Positions 54,236 through 64,000 of a stretch of 64,000 nucleotides of DNA are shown here, piece after piece. Every line of letters starts with the position of its first letter. The stretch's first letter is position 1. Below the pieces are notes generated by a model. The model made no database searches, was not told the DNA's origin, and worked only from the letters and a program-made list of their open reading frames with translations. The stretch spans positions 1,191,459-1,255,458 of the forward strand of contig NW_006920871.1 in assembly GCF_000417875.1 (NCBI RefSeq). Reading direction: 5' to 3'. Source of the DNA: Pseudozyma flocculosa PF-1 (lineage: Eukaryota; Basidiomycota; Ustilaginomycetes; Ustilaginales; Ustilaginaceae). The translations under genes and the position numbers were made by a program.

Positions 54236-54672
54236 ACTGTTTGCGGCAGCGTGTGCGACGTCGAAAGCCGAGCGGAAGGTGGCAGGCGGTGGCGGTAGTA
54301 GTGGCGGTAGTGGTGGTGGTGGTGGTCGCTCCGCAAAGCCGCGGTCCACGAGGTTCAGCGTGGGGGCAATCGAGGGGGTGGGGGGGACCGACGCACAGAC
54401 CGCGCAAACAAGACTCGGCCAATTTGGCCTTGTGATGCCTGTTGTGCCCTCCTGCAGGGTGCCGCGGCCGCGGGCAATTGACCGACGCCCACGTCGGCGG
54501 TTTATGCACCCCGCACTCTGTCCTGCCTGTCCTTTGGCTCGCTGTCCCCGTCTGGGCTCCTTCCTCTGTTGTCTCGTCTTTGGCCTTTGCACCCTCTCAC
54601 CACCATCTCGGCTCCACTCTTCAGCCCCCGGTCACTGCCATCGCCATCTCTACCACCACCATTACCACCACC

Positions 54673-55925
54673 ATGTCGGACACCCAAGCACAACCTCCCG
54701 CACCCGCATCCGCACCGACGCCCTCGATGCCCGTCGACCCCTCGGCCGTGCGCCCGGGAACACGCCACCGCATCGCCACCATCGGCGGCGACGGAATCGG
54801 CCCCGAAGTCATCCAAGCAGGCGTAAAGGTGCTCCACACCCTCGCACACACCTCGGCCGGCACCCTCGACCTCGACTTCGTCGATTTCGACTGGGGATCC
54901 GACCTCTACAAGCGCACCGGCCGCTTCCTCCCACAAGACGGCCTCGACACGCTCCGCCAATTTGATGCAATCTTGTGCGCGCTCCTTTAACGCCTTCCTT
55001 CCTGCCTCTTCCATTTCCATCCAAACTGACCTTGCCCTCCTTTCCTCGTTCCCCCGCCGCCCCACCCAGCTTCGGCTCCGTCGGCGCACCAGACGTGCCG
55101 GACCACATCTCGCTCTGGGGCCTCCGCCTCGCAATCTGCCAGCCGCTGCAGCAGTATGCAAACGTGCGCCCCACCCGCCTCATCCCGGGCATCTCGTCGC
55201 CCCTCCGCAGCGTCACGGCGCCCTCGCACCTCGACTGGGTCATCATCCGCGAAAACTCCGAGGGCGAGTACGCCGGGCACGGCGGCCGCTCCCACTCGGG
55301 CCACGACCACGAGGTCGCCACCGAGGTGTCCGTATTCACCCGCACCGCCGTCCGCCGCATCATGCGCCACGCCTTTGCCACGGCCCGCTCCCGACCGCGC
55401 AAGACGCTCACCGTCGTCACAAAGAGCAACGCCCAGCGCTACGGCCTCGTCATGTGGGACGACGTCGCCCTCGAGGTGTCGCGCGACTTCCCCGACGTCC
55501 ACATGGACCGCATGCTCGTCGACGCCATGACGGTCCGCATGACGATGCACCCGCAGTCCATCGACACCGTCGTCGCCACCAACCTCCACGCCGATATCCT
55601 CTCGGACCTCGCCGCCGCCCTCGCCGGCTCCATCGGCATCGCACCCACCGCCAACCTCGACCCGACGCGCGCCAACCCGTCCATGTTTGAGCCCATCCAC
55701 GGCTCCGCCTTCGACATCACCGGAAAGGGCACCGCCAACCCCGTCGGCGCATTCTGGTCCGCTGCCATGATGCTCGAGTGGCTCGGAGAGGCTGACTCCA
55801 GCGCCCGCCTCATGCGCGCCATCGAGCGCATCTGCCACCAGGCCATCTTCACGCCCGACCTCGGCGGCAAGTGCACCACCGACGACGTCACCGAGGCGGT
55901 CTGTAACGAGCTCAGAAGGAAGTAG
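54673..55925 (+). CDS. Tartrate / D-malate dehydrogenase-type decarboxylating dehydrogenase
   Basis: Two exons (54673-54974 and 55070-55925) give 385 residues. The donor leaves TT and the acceptor adds C, making AIFFGSVGAPDVPDH. The fold is the isocitrate/isopropylmalate dehydrogenase type: IGGDGIGPEV near the N-terminus, ENSEGEYAGHGG, VTKSNAQRYG (catalytic Lys) and the metal-binding Asp residues in SIDTVVATNLHADILSDL, then EPIHGSAFDITGKG. VPDHISLWG and NVRPTRLIPG are signatures of tartrate dehydrogenase (EC 1.1.1.93) and D-malate dehydrogenase rather than leucine biosynthesis. Bacterial tartrate dehydrogenase oxidises tartrate, turns meso-tartrate into D-glycerate plus CO2 and decarboxylates D-malate, using NAD and a divalent metal. 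No peroxisomal or mitochondrial signal is clear. Substrate choice among these acids is not decidable from sequence. Confidence 0.9.
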
Positions 55926-56013
55926 AGGGGCCTAGCCCGCAAAGAAATGACTGCCGGCCAAAATAAGTGCGGAAGCGACTCGGCCTCTGCCGGCTTCACC
56001 GAGTCACGACCCG

Positions 56014-57264
56014 CTATCTGGCCCGTGTGGCTGGCCTTTCGACGATCCACTCCCGATGCAGCAGCAACGACGTGCCCAGTCGAAAGTCTTCCGAGCCATC
56101 GCCTGCCTTGACGATGGCGGAGGCGTCAGCCAGGTATCTCGGATCCAGATCCTCGAGCTTGATCCGGGCAGCCGTGGGACCAGGCCGCCTGCCGAGGCGC
56201 CACCACGGCCTTTTCGGCTGCCGTAGCGAGTCGGCCTTGGATCGAAACGCCTCGAGCAGCTTGAACCTCGCTTCGAGGTGTGCTGCCAGATCCCGTTCGA
56301 GCGCGTCGATGACGCCGACGGCCTCCCGTACCGTAGCGGTGACGTAATGGATGCCGCCATTGCCACCGCTGTTCGCCTCGAGCAGGTGGGCCGCGGCGGC
56401 CGGCTCGGCCTGGGCGAGCCTGTCGAGCTGACCGAGTTTCATCTGGAGTAGGCTGTGCGAGAAGATGGTCTTGGCGAGGAGCAGTCGCGCCTCGTCCAGC
56501 CGTCCCTGGAACGCGGCGAGATCGTTGACGCTGCTCAGCCCTCGCTCGAACATGGCGTCCACCTCTTCGATGACGCGCCACGACGCGGTCAGACCGCCAA
56601 AGGCGCTCCGTGTCAGCGAGCCGTAGTGGAACTTGACTCGACCCCGCGACGCCAGCACCTGGAACCGCATCATCTTTTGCAGCAGCGTCGGGTTCGTACC
56701 GGCCTGTGCGTCGGCGGAGCGGGATTGAAGTTCGCGGTCGATGAGGAAGAGACGTCGTTGTGCGTCTGCAGAGGCGTCGGTTGCGACGAGGATGGTCGAG
56801 ACGCGCAGCGACGAGGAGCGCGCTCGTTCCTGCGCCCTCGACTCCGCTGTCGGCCAGGGAAGCCAGGACGGTCTCCAGGCTGACGAACGACGACCGTGTG
56901 CGGGGTCTTGTGGGGTGGTGCTGTCCGGTATCGCCTCGACACCCGCTCTCACAGGCACCTCCTCTCGTTGCTGACCACGCGACGTCTTCTTCGCCAATTG
57001 AAAGGGCGTCCAACGCCATCGAGACGAGCCACGCGGCGGTACGCCTTTTGTGAACTCGGGGACAGCAGCAGCCCCTTCGACTCGCGCGCTGCCGCCGATT
57101 CGCCTCCACGTCCTATCGAAGAAGGCCGAAACGGGCGCAAAGGCGCCGCGGACTCCTGTGGCTTCCTGGCTCGACACGACGACGAGGAGGTGGCTCGATA
57201 GCAGCGCGAGCAGCAACGCCACCCGCATCGCCCGATTTGTGGTCGTGGTGCGGAGGAGCTTCAT
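56014..57264 (-). CDS. Large secreted helical protein of unknown function
   Basis: The ATG at 57264 gives 416 residues with no intron. The signal peptide follows a basic start: RVALLLALLSSHLLVVVSSQ (a second ATG 12 codons later would also retain it). The region up to about residue 150 is basic and disordered, with many Arg/Ser. From about residue 160 the protein becomes helical, with stretches such as LVATDASADAQRRLFLIDREL, SVNDLAAFQGRLDEARLLLA and ALERDLAAHLEARFKLLEAF. No known catalytic motif, cysteine pattern or transmembrane segment after the signal is visible. It resembles the 2883-3644 protein in plan only (signal peptide plus Arg-rich helices). It converges on the tartrate-dehydrogenase-like gene, with 88 bp between the stop codons. 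Confidence 0.75.
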   Translation of the reverse strand: MKLLRTTTTNRAMRVALLLALLSSHLLVVVSSQEATGVRGAFAPVSAFFDRTWRRIGGSARVEGAAAVPEFTKGVPPRGSSRWRWTPFQLAKKTSRGQQREEVPVRAGVEAIPDSTTPQDPAHGRRSSAWRPSWLPWPTAESRAQERARSSSLRVSTILVATDASADAQRRLFLIDRELQSRSADAQAGTNPTLLQKMMRFQVLASRGRVKFHYGSLTRSAFGGLTASWRVIEEVDAMFERGLSSVNDLAAFQGRLDEARLLLAKTIFSHSLLQMKLGQLDRLAQAEPAAAAHLLEANSGGNGGIHYVTATVREAVGVIDALERDLAAHLEARFKLLEAFRSKADSLRQPKRPWWRLGRRPGPTAARIKLEDLDPRYLADASAIVKAGDGSEDFRLGTSLLLHREWIVERPATRAR

Positions 57265-57992
57265 GTCCTTGACCACAACTTGGTTGATGTGGATGGGTCG
57301 GCGGACACGGGCGACGTGGATGCTCTGGTAGTGGTGCACCGGCTCGAGAAGGGAAGAGGAGGAGCGGTGGAGAGGAGGAGCGGTGGAACGGTGGAGGTGT
57401 GAAGGTGCGGACGGACGAGGGTAGAAAGCGGAGGGATGAGGGCCAAAGAGGAAGAGAGCGGCGAAGATGGGAGGAAAAGAGGAATGTCAGATGGCGAACC
57501 GAGCCGAGTCCACTACGAGAGGGTTGTGAGACGATACCGAGGCAGAGGGGGAGGCGAGCTACCTGCAAGCACCGCGTCGACAATCAACGACTGCGTGTGT
57601 CGAGTCCCCATCGACCCACCCTGCTGTACCTCGACAGCCCCGAGGACGTACGCTCGCCCCGGACGGGAGCGGCCTTCCATCATCTCGCACCATACGTCCA
57701 TCTCTGCCGTACTGTGAGCGAGGGAAGGGACCACATCGGAAAGCTGGGCCCAACGACGCCCCGGAGCTCGACCGGTGGGCTGCCAAAAAGATGCACGCTT
57801 GCTGACGGTCATTGGCAGCACGATGGGTTTCATTCTGCTCCGCCCCCTCTCCTCATCTACGAACACGATACAGCGCCATGAAGAAATGACCGCCCCACCC
57901 TGCGCCGTTTGTCGTTTCATCAGCATCGTTTTGAGCGCCGCCGGGGCATCTGGGCCCACGCCAAGTCGGGAGGGAGGAAGAGAGGTGCCGAT
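57265..57992. other. Intergenic between two minus-strand secreted-protein genes
   Basis: A purine-rich leader (57350-57500) belongs to the 57264 gene. No coding frame supported and no clear TATA box. Confidence 0.5.
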
Positions 57993-58717
57993 CTAGAAGT
58001 TGCGACCACGCGCCTGTTCCTCAAAGTAGGGCAGCAGGTCTTCGCCATCGCGGTCATACTGCGCCGCCGTGGGCTGGGAGACGTAGTTGCCTCTCCAGGG
58101 ATGACGCGGGTCCATGGGCGAGATCAGGTCGGGCGGAGCGGGTGCACTTTCGCTCCCGCTCGCACCGGCTCGGGAACGGGGACGGGAACGGGGAGGCAGT
58201 CCCGATCGCGCCGGAGCAGCGCCACGCTGGGGCTCGGCGACGGCGTCAAAGTGAGATCCCGCCTGCTCCGCCTGCTCGACGCTGGCGGTCGACGGCGAGG
58301 CCATGCCGCGACGCTTCGAGATATCCTCGAAACGCAGCTCCCATTCCCGCAGGGTGCGGTAGACGACGGGCGGGAATCCGCGCTCGCCCTCGGCGGTCTT
58401 GACAAAGGCAGTTCCGTCCGGCAAGGATCCGAAACGGTACGCCGGCATCGTACCTGCGTGCGACTCGGAGCTGCGGGTGAAGTGCGACGGGGAGGTCGTT
58501 CGGTCGGTCATGGTGAGACTTTGCCCCCTCTCTTTGGTGTGAATGGATCGGAGAGGATGCAGGCTCACGGCTGCCCACCGACGACTCACAGCGTGCTCAA
58601 GACGTGGATGTACTCGGCCAGACGCGAGCCGTCGATGCTGATTTGTACAGCCTGCGTCTGCAGAGCGAGGAACAGCATCGCCGCTGCGAAGCGAGAAAGG
58701 AGGCCGTACCACCTCAT
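57993..58717 (-). CDS. Secreted protein, 128-nt-first-exon family, full-length member
   Basis: Two exons (58717-58590 and 58470-57993) give 201 residues. Exon 1 is exactly 128 nt, ending phase 2 at GTGAGT; the acceptor CCGCAG at 58471 supplies the completing base. The signal peptide is MRWYGLLSRFAAAMLFLALQ, then QISIDGSRLAEYI (matching RVNIDGRFQPAYAE of the 4293 protein). Exon 2 carries TMPAYRFGSLPDGTAFVKT, then FPPVVYRTLREWELRFEDI, a disordered Pro/Ser/Arg linker, ISPMDPRHPWRGNYVSQP and the ending AAQYDRDGEDLLPYFEEQ. The order and spacing of blocks match the 4293 protein along the whole length, so these two are close paralogues more than 50 kb apart. Function is unknown. A TATA box lies about 100 bp upstream. 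Confidence 0.85.
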
Positions 58718-58815
58718 GTTTGCGTGAACGGGCGAGGAGACAGGGATGGCAAGGATGGAAGAGCGAGGTGGTGTAGATGCCACGGCGCGGTGGATCGATG
58801 TCGCACAAGCGAGGT

Positions 58816-58821
58816 CTTATA
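58816..58821 (-). promoter_or_regulatory. TATA box for the 58717 gene
   Basis: Minus strand GGGGTATAAGACC, about 100 bp upstream of the ATG. It mirrors the GGGTATAAGAG in front of the paralogue at 4293. Confidence 0.6.
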
Positions 58822-59392
58822 CCCCTTCCATGTAGCCTACAGACCGCTCTTCAGGTCTCTGCAGCTAGTCGAGGGAAAAGATCTGCGTAGAGACCGCAGT
58901 CGACGCCCCGAAGCTCGAGTGGGGCCACCTCGTGGCAGGCGTGGTTGTTCTGCTGCTCGCCGGATCTTGTAAAAAAAAAAGTGTATTCAGGGGCGGGGCG
59001 CTACGACAATGGCAACGGGAAGAATCGAAATGTGATTAGAGAACGGACAAGGAGGGAGGGGAAAGGAGTGCTTGGATCGAGAAGGGATTAGTGGACGGAG
59101 AGAGAGCGAAGGGAAATGGCTGCCTGAAGCGGACGGGGGACGGTCAGAGGCAATGTGGACGGCTTTGATGAAGCAAGGACGCTGAGCGGAGCAGGGACAG
59201 CTTGGCCAGACAGGAACGGCTCAACTCTGCCAAGGAATGGCGAGGGACGGAGAAGAAAGCGACGACCTCTGATCTGCCAAGGGATGGCGAGGGACGGAGA
59301 AGAAAGCGACGACCTCTGATCTGCCAAACGGAGCCTTGCTCGGAATGAAGGACCGGGTAAAAAAAGGCCGTGCCGTGCCGTGCGCTCGCGGC
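58822..59392. other. Intergenic with a short tandem repeat
   Basis: Contains a ten-base A run at about 58972-58981 and the 47-bp tandem repeat. No coding frame supported. Confidence 0.5.
59231..59324. repeat. 47-bp tandem duplication
   Basis: Two copies, 59231-59277 and 59278-59324, differ at about one position (CAAGGAATGG versus CAAGGGATGG). They sit just downstream of the minus-strand gene at 59393. Confidence 0.93.
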
Positions 59393-60068
59393 CTAGGCCC
59401 ACGGGTTGTGACCGCCGGCATGGTAGTCAAAGTGGTTGAGCAGGTCATTTCCATTGGGGTCGACGGATCCGGGTGCGTAGCCGTAGTCGTAGTCTTGCTG
59501 GTCGCGCATGCGGCTCGAGGGGGTGGAGCCGGGCGTCTGCCTGCGCCTCGACGTGACCTCCTCGGACACGCCCGATTCGCCCGTGTGGGCCGAGTAGCCG
59601 GGCGTCGAGGGCAGGCCGTGGGCGTGCAGGTGGGCGTCCTCGTTGTAGACCTGGTGCAGGATCTGCCTGCGTTCGAGGGCGCGGATGAGCTGGTTGGGGA
59701 ACACGTCGTTGAGCTGGTGCGTGCGCATGATGAACCCGCCGTTGGGGTTGGCCTCGAAGCTGTGGCCCGGCATGCCCGGACTGCCGTGTGGCGGCGGGGT
59801 GAAATGGACAAGAAAGGGAAGAGGGGCGAGCGCGTGTACAGGGTGGCAGGGCCGCTGGGACGTCAGCATGGGCTGGTCGACGGCCAATGAGAGACGGCGC
59901 GAGCCTCGTGGCCGTGGCCGACGCTCCTCTGGCGACTTACACTCTGCCCACGAGCCTCGAGACGGTTTCGAAGCTCTCGATGTTGTTGAAGATGATGAGG
60001 GCGGCCTGGCCGAGCTGGGCCGATGCGAAGGCCGCTGCGACGGCGAAGACGAGCGAGTTGAACTTCAT
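59393..60068 (-). CDS. Secreted protein, 128-nt-first-exon family, divergent member
   Basis: Two exons (60068-59941 and 59780-59393) give 171 residues. Exon 1 is again exactly 128 nt with a phase-2 GTAAGT donor. It encodes MKFNSLVFAVAAAFASAQLG and a short acidic segment (IFNNIESFETVSRLVG). Exon 2 begins after CGGCAG and carries GMPGHSFEANPNGGFIMRT, the counterpart of TMPAYRFGSLPDGTAFVKT in the neighbour, then FPNQLIRALERRQILHQVY, a His/Pro-rich linker and the ending DPNGNDLLNHFDYHAGG. Block order and intron position establish common ancestry with the genes at 57993, 4293 and 5844 despite low identity elsewhere. A TATA-like TACAAAA lies about 155 bp upstream (60222-60228, minus strand). Function is unknown. 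Confidence 0.82.
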
Positions 60069-61345
60069 GGCTGGCTGACGGCGGCGGAGAATCGAGTGGT
60101 TAAGAGACTAGCGTGCGGGAAAGAGAGAGGGGACGAGAGTGAGAGAGGGGACGAGAGTGGGTGAGCGACGATGTGAGGATTGTGTGGTGGCGAGGTGGTT
60201 GACATCGCTGGATCCCTGCCTTTTGTAGACGACGACGACATGGCCAGCCACGACGCCTGGCAGACACAGACAGAGCTGGACAGCGTGACGTCGATCGAGG
60301 CACAGGGATGCGTTCACGGGTCGAGGGGCGGCATGTTGACCGAGGCCTGTCCATGTGGATCACTCTCGGGCAAGAAATGGTTCTGGCTCGGTCGAGGCAT
60401 GCTGGATCCCGGGCGGCGACGAGCCCGACGGTGAGTGGCAGAGGAAGGGAAGGGAAGGGATGGGACGAATCGGGACGAGGAGGCGATGTCGTTGGTGGCG
60501 CTTCACCGGCGATCGGTCGGGGCATTGAAGGGATGTTACGATGAAGTCTTGGGGCGTTGTCGCTGGCTTGGCAAAGGGATGGTTGGCGGCTGCCATTCGT
60601 CGTCACGGGTGGCGGGCGAGGCTGGTTGCGCCCTGCTCTCTGTCGATCCAAGTTGAGCCGCGGCGGGCGAGGAGCTGCGAGGGTCACGTCGAGGGATGAG
60701 TGGATGGTGGCATCGTCCGACCTACTGGTGATCTGTCGAGGCCCTGTTGAACGGATATGAAGCGAGAGGGGGGAGCCTCGTCGTTGCCGTGTTGCTGGCC
60801 CCAGTTGGGCAAGCCATATGGCCTGCTCAGCCAAGCAAGCAGTTGGCCCGCTCCCCTTTGGCCAGCGCGAGCCTTCAGCCTCAGCCTCAGCCGCCGCGGT
60901 TGTGCGGCCAAACAGAGGCCAAACGCCCCGCCACGCCCCGCCTCTGCCTGGCTGCTCGCGTGTGGAGGCCAATTCCCAGCGTCGGCCTGGCCTCCTGGCC
61001 TCGACTCGCGCGCGCGTTTGCCACCCACACCAACACCTTCCACCACCACCACCACCACCACCACCAGCCAAGTCTTTTGCCCCCCTCTGTACGCCCCGAT
61101 CCAACCTCACAAGAGCAACACCCCCCCCCACCTCATCCATGCCTCATATCCTCCTCCACCGCGGGCCAGCAAAGAGGGCATCGTCCCAGGCTCTCCAATG
61201 ACTCGCCAGACACGCCAACCATTCGGCCCAACATCGGTCGGCCCGCCAATTGCATCTCGACAACGGCGCAAACACTGTGACAGCACCACCTGCACCTGCA
61301 CCGGCATCGGCTCCGGGTCCGGCTAATCGCATCCACTCCCACTCG
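60069..61345. other. Divergent promoter region, secreted gene to EXO5
   Basis: Contains a CAC/ACC microsatellite at about 61039-61064 and CT-rich sequence before the EXO5 start. Frames here are low-complexity; no gene supported. Confidence 0.5.
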
Positions 61346-63703
61346 ATGCCCACCGCCGCCACCATGGCCACCACCTCGACGCCGCAACAACGCTCCATCG
61401 AACTCGTCGTCGACAAAGGCCCGACCGCCGTCCCTGCACCGCCGTCCTCGCAATCCCAAGATGCCCTCGCAAAAGCCCATGCAGCACCGACCGAGTCCCA
61501 GGCCGAATCACAGACCAGCCAGCCCTCCCGCTCCCGCCGAGGACGCAAGTGGTCCCCGCCCTCGTCGTTGCAGGATCACTTCCGCCGCAAAGGCTACGTG
61601 AGTCCTAGGAACGCAGCTCGCCCCTACTGGCTCCCTCCAGATCATCCCTCTTCCACCCACCTCGCAAGCTGACTCACGCCCTCGCCCACGCCCTCGCCCT
61701 GCCCCTATCTGCTCGCCTTCCTTACTCCCTCCTTGCCACTTGGACCGGCCACCCAGCTCTCGGTCACCGAGCTCACCTCGCCCTCGTGGTGCGAGTACAA
61801 CTACCAATACTCGGTCATCGGCGCCCTCTCCACCCTCCCCGCATCCCAGCGACCCGCCGCCATCACCACGCCCGATGGCGCCACCTTGCAGCCCTCGCTC
61901 GCCGTCCTCGAGGAAAAGGAGCGCGTCCTCGACAAGGGCAAGGCCGTACACGCCCAGCTCGAGTGGGAGGCACAGCCCGGCGAGGCCGTCCAGCTCGACA
62001 CGTCCACAAAGGAAGACTCGTGGGCCGCCAGGCTGCTCGACACCTGGTGCAAGCTGCAGTGGCTCAATCGCGGTGGCGCCGCTCGCGAGCTCGAACTTTG
62101 CGGCTGGATCCAGGGCGAGCTTGTCCGCGGCGTCGTCGACGAGGTCGTCCGCAGGCCCCTTGACCAGGGCGCACCAGGCGGTGTTGCCGACACGGTCGAC
62201 GGCGAGGCAGCCGAGGCCAAGCAAAAGGTGTGGGCCAGCCAGGAGGAGTGGAAGCGCGAACAGCGGCGCAAACCCAAGAAGGCCAAGGCGGCCGAGGACC
62301 AGGCCGATGCCAAGTTCAAGACGACCAAACTCGAGGGCTTCGGCTTCACCCCGCCGGGAAAAAAGACCGATGCCAAGGGGACAGCGGACCCCGCCGTCAG
62401 CTCGTCGCAGCTGGCCGGTGCCAAAGGTATCGCGGACACCGCCGGCAGCTCGTCTCAGTCAACGTCCGCCGACGCTTCTCCGGGCCCCGCGTCCCAACTG
62501 GCACCTGCCGGAGAGTCGGCCCTTGCCTCCGCGGCGCCGATGCAGATGGCATCTGCTGAGCCATCGCAGGACGCCGAGATGCTCGTCACGAACGACGGCA
62601 AAGGCTGGGGCTACTTCCTCTCCGACACCAAGACGCGGGTGTCGCCCTTTCTGCCCGCCGAGCAGGACCAGGCGCAGGCTCGGCGGCAGTGCATGATCTA
62701 CAAGCGCTTGTTCGACGGCATGTGCCTAGGTGCGCTCGCCTCGCAACGCGGGCAGGCCCCCTCGCAGTCCGAGATGAGCTTCGATCCTCACGCCACGCCC
62801 ATCGACTGGATTGCGACGCTCGAGTCGCTCTCCCTGTCGCCCCACGAGACGCTCTCGTCCGGATTCCTCGCCTCCGCCCTCCCTTTGGCCGAGAGCTGGG
62901 GCTGCGACCTCTTTGCCCTCCCTGCCCTCCGTTCCGGCGGCGACGGCGCGGCCGCCTCGGAGGGATGCACGCTCTCGGACATTGTCGCGCTTCTCGAGCG
63001 GGGACTGTGCGACCTGGTCGACGACGCCCGGCGGGGCAGCTCACTCTCGACTGCGAATGCGACGGCCACTGAGGAACCGCGTGGGCCGCCTGCCGACGAC
63101 GCGACGAGCGCGGCGCCCCCTACTCCAGCCACTCCCGCCACGCCGGGGCCGCCGCCGCACGAGGTGATGCAAAGCACGCTGACGCTGAGCTACATCCACC
63201 AGCCCAGCACGCTCAACCGCCAGGGCAAGCGGCATCCGAGCCGTGGCGGCAGCAAGCAGAAGCCCAAGCAGCCGAGGCGCTACCTCGGCCACGTGTCGTT
63301 TGCGCACGACGCAGACGGGCTGCAGGCGTTTTTGGTCGACGCGCTCGAGCTGTGGCGCGGCTCGAGGGCGCTTCGCGGCGTCACGCCGGCCGAAACTAGG
63401 CGGTGCTGGCACTGCGTGTGGCAGGAAGGCTGCGAGTGGCGCCAGAAGATGGCCGACGAGGTCGACGAGCGCATCCGGACGAGGAAGGGCCGAGTGGAGG
63501 CGCAGGGCGGTGCTGCTCCTGCTGTCGCTGCTGCTGCTGTTCCTGCTGCTGCGGCGGCGACGGCGACGGCAGAGGTGCAAGTCGAGCTCGAGATGCAGGT
63601 CGACGTCGACGTCCGGGACGACACAGCGAGGGTCGAAGGCGACGACGACGAGCTGTGGTCGCAGTTTTCCGACATATCGGCTTCGGAGCTCGCCGATCTC
63701 TAG
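61346..63703 (+). CDS. EXO5: Exonuclease V (EXO5 / Dem1), 4Fe-4S single-strand DNA exonuclease
   Basis: Two exons (61346-61597 and 61757-63703) give about 732 residues; an ATG six codons later (61364) has the better context. The join gives HFRRKGY-LSVTELTSPSWCEYNYQY, the family N-terminal block with the first iron-sulphur cysteine. Further landmarks are the AHAQLEWEA-like helix in KAVHAQLEWEA, GVVDEV, the nuclease lysine motif SDTKTRVSPFLP, QARRQCMIYKRLFDG, and a C-terminal CWHCVWQEGC that supplies the other three cluster cysteines (C-x2-C-x5-C). A charged linker of about 100 residues after residue 230 and Ala-rich low-complexity near the end are insertions. EXO5 degrades single-stranded DNA; in budding yeast it maintains mitochondrial DNA and in human and fission yeast it works in nuclear repair. 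Location here is undetermined. Confidence 0.9.
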
Positions 63704-63796
63704 GCGGTGCGGTGCGGTGCGGTGCGGTGCGGTGCGGTGCGGTGCGGTGCGGTGCGGTGCGGTGCGGTGCGGTGCGGTGCGGTGCGGTGCGGTGCG
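63704..63796. repeat. Pentanucleotide microsatellite (GCGGT)n
   Basis: About 18 copies beginning immediately after the EXO5 stop codon, so it is likely transcribed in the 3' UTR. Confidence 0.95.
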
Positions 63797-64000
63797 GGCC
63801 ATCTCTGGGCCGTGTCAACTGGATCGGATGGCGGCGACGAGCATCTACCTATTCTATCCATTCGCCTGGTCATACATACCCCTGCTCATCCCACCCCTTG
63901 GCGGATCTCAATCGATCCATCCTCCTAACCCCTCCCCTTGCTCACCCACCCCGACCTCGATTGGACAAGACGGGCACGGCGGGATCCCAGGGCCCCTTGA

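Overview
The window is a GC-rich fungal nuclear segment. Genes carry many short spliceosomal introns (mostly GTGAGT/GTACGT donors and CAG/TAG acceptors), several have TATA boxes, and microsatellites are abundant. The conserved gene content (F-BAR/RhoGAP protein, Pos5-like NADH kinase, OPT transporter, MSH4, Sqt1-like WD40 protein, EXO5) together with many small secreted proteins and Kex2-type repeat proteins suggests a basidiomycete related to smut fungi (Ustilaginomycotina). The taxonomic placement is inference.

Layout. 0-6.5 kb: 3' end of a RhoGAP gene, a possible small acidic protein, and three secreted-protein genes. 7-16.8 kb: mitochondrial-type NAD(H) kinase, a hypothetical Ser-rich protein, a J-domain protein and an oligopeptide transporter. 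16.8-21.5 kb: about 4.7 kb with no gene I can support. 21.5-28.4 kb: a WD40 protein (AAMP/Sqt1 type) and the meiotic MutS homologue MSH4 with about 20 exons. 28.4-41.6 kb: three secreted low-complexity repeat proteins in long gene-free intervals; two of them are cut up by dibasic (Kex2-type) sites. 42.5-50.8 kb: three paralogous secreted proteins; the last two lie in a segmental tandem duplication, and one copy was later hit by a small Tc1/mariner-type MITE. 51.6-55.9 kb: a divergent GAPDH, a Tda10/D-glycerate-3-kinase-like kinase and a tartrate/D-malate-type dehydrogenase, which together read as a possible tartrate/glycerate catabolic cluster. 56-60 kb: three more secreted-protein genes. 61.3-63.7 kb: EXO5 (exonuclease V).

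The strongest new signals are four. (1) A four-gene secreted family (4293, 5844, 57993 and 59393 loci) shares blocks M-P-x3-F-x3-P-[DN]-G, F-P-x4-x2-L and a C-terminal G-x-[DN]-x-L block; three members have a first coding exon of exactly 128 nt with a phase-2 intron. (2) Secreted repeat proteins at 29.6 and 39.3 kb share a GNS...GG...N.G.GG...Q module bounded by KR/RR sites, resembling fungal kexin-processed peptides or repellents. (3) The putative tartrate-to-3-phosphoglycerate cluster. (4) A datable MITE insertion with its empty site preserved in the sister duplicate.

All splice models were read by eye from frame, splice consensus and family conservation; no alignment or RNA evidence was available.
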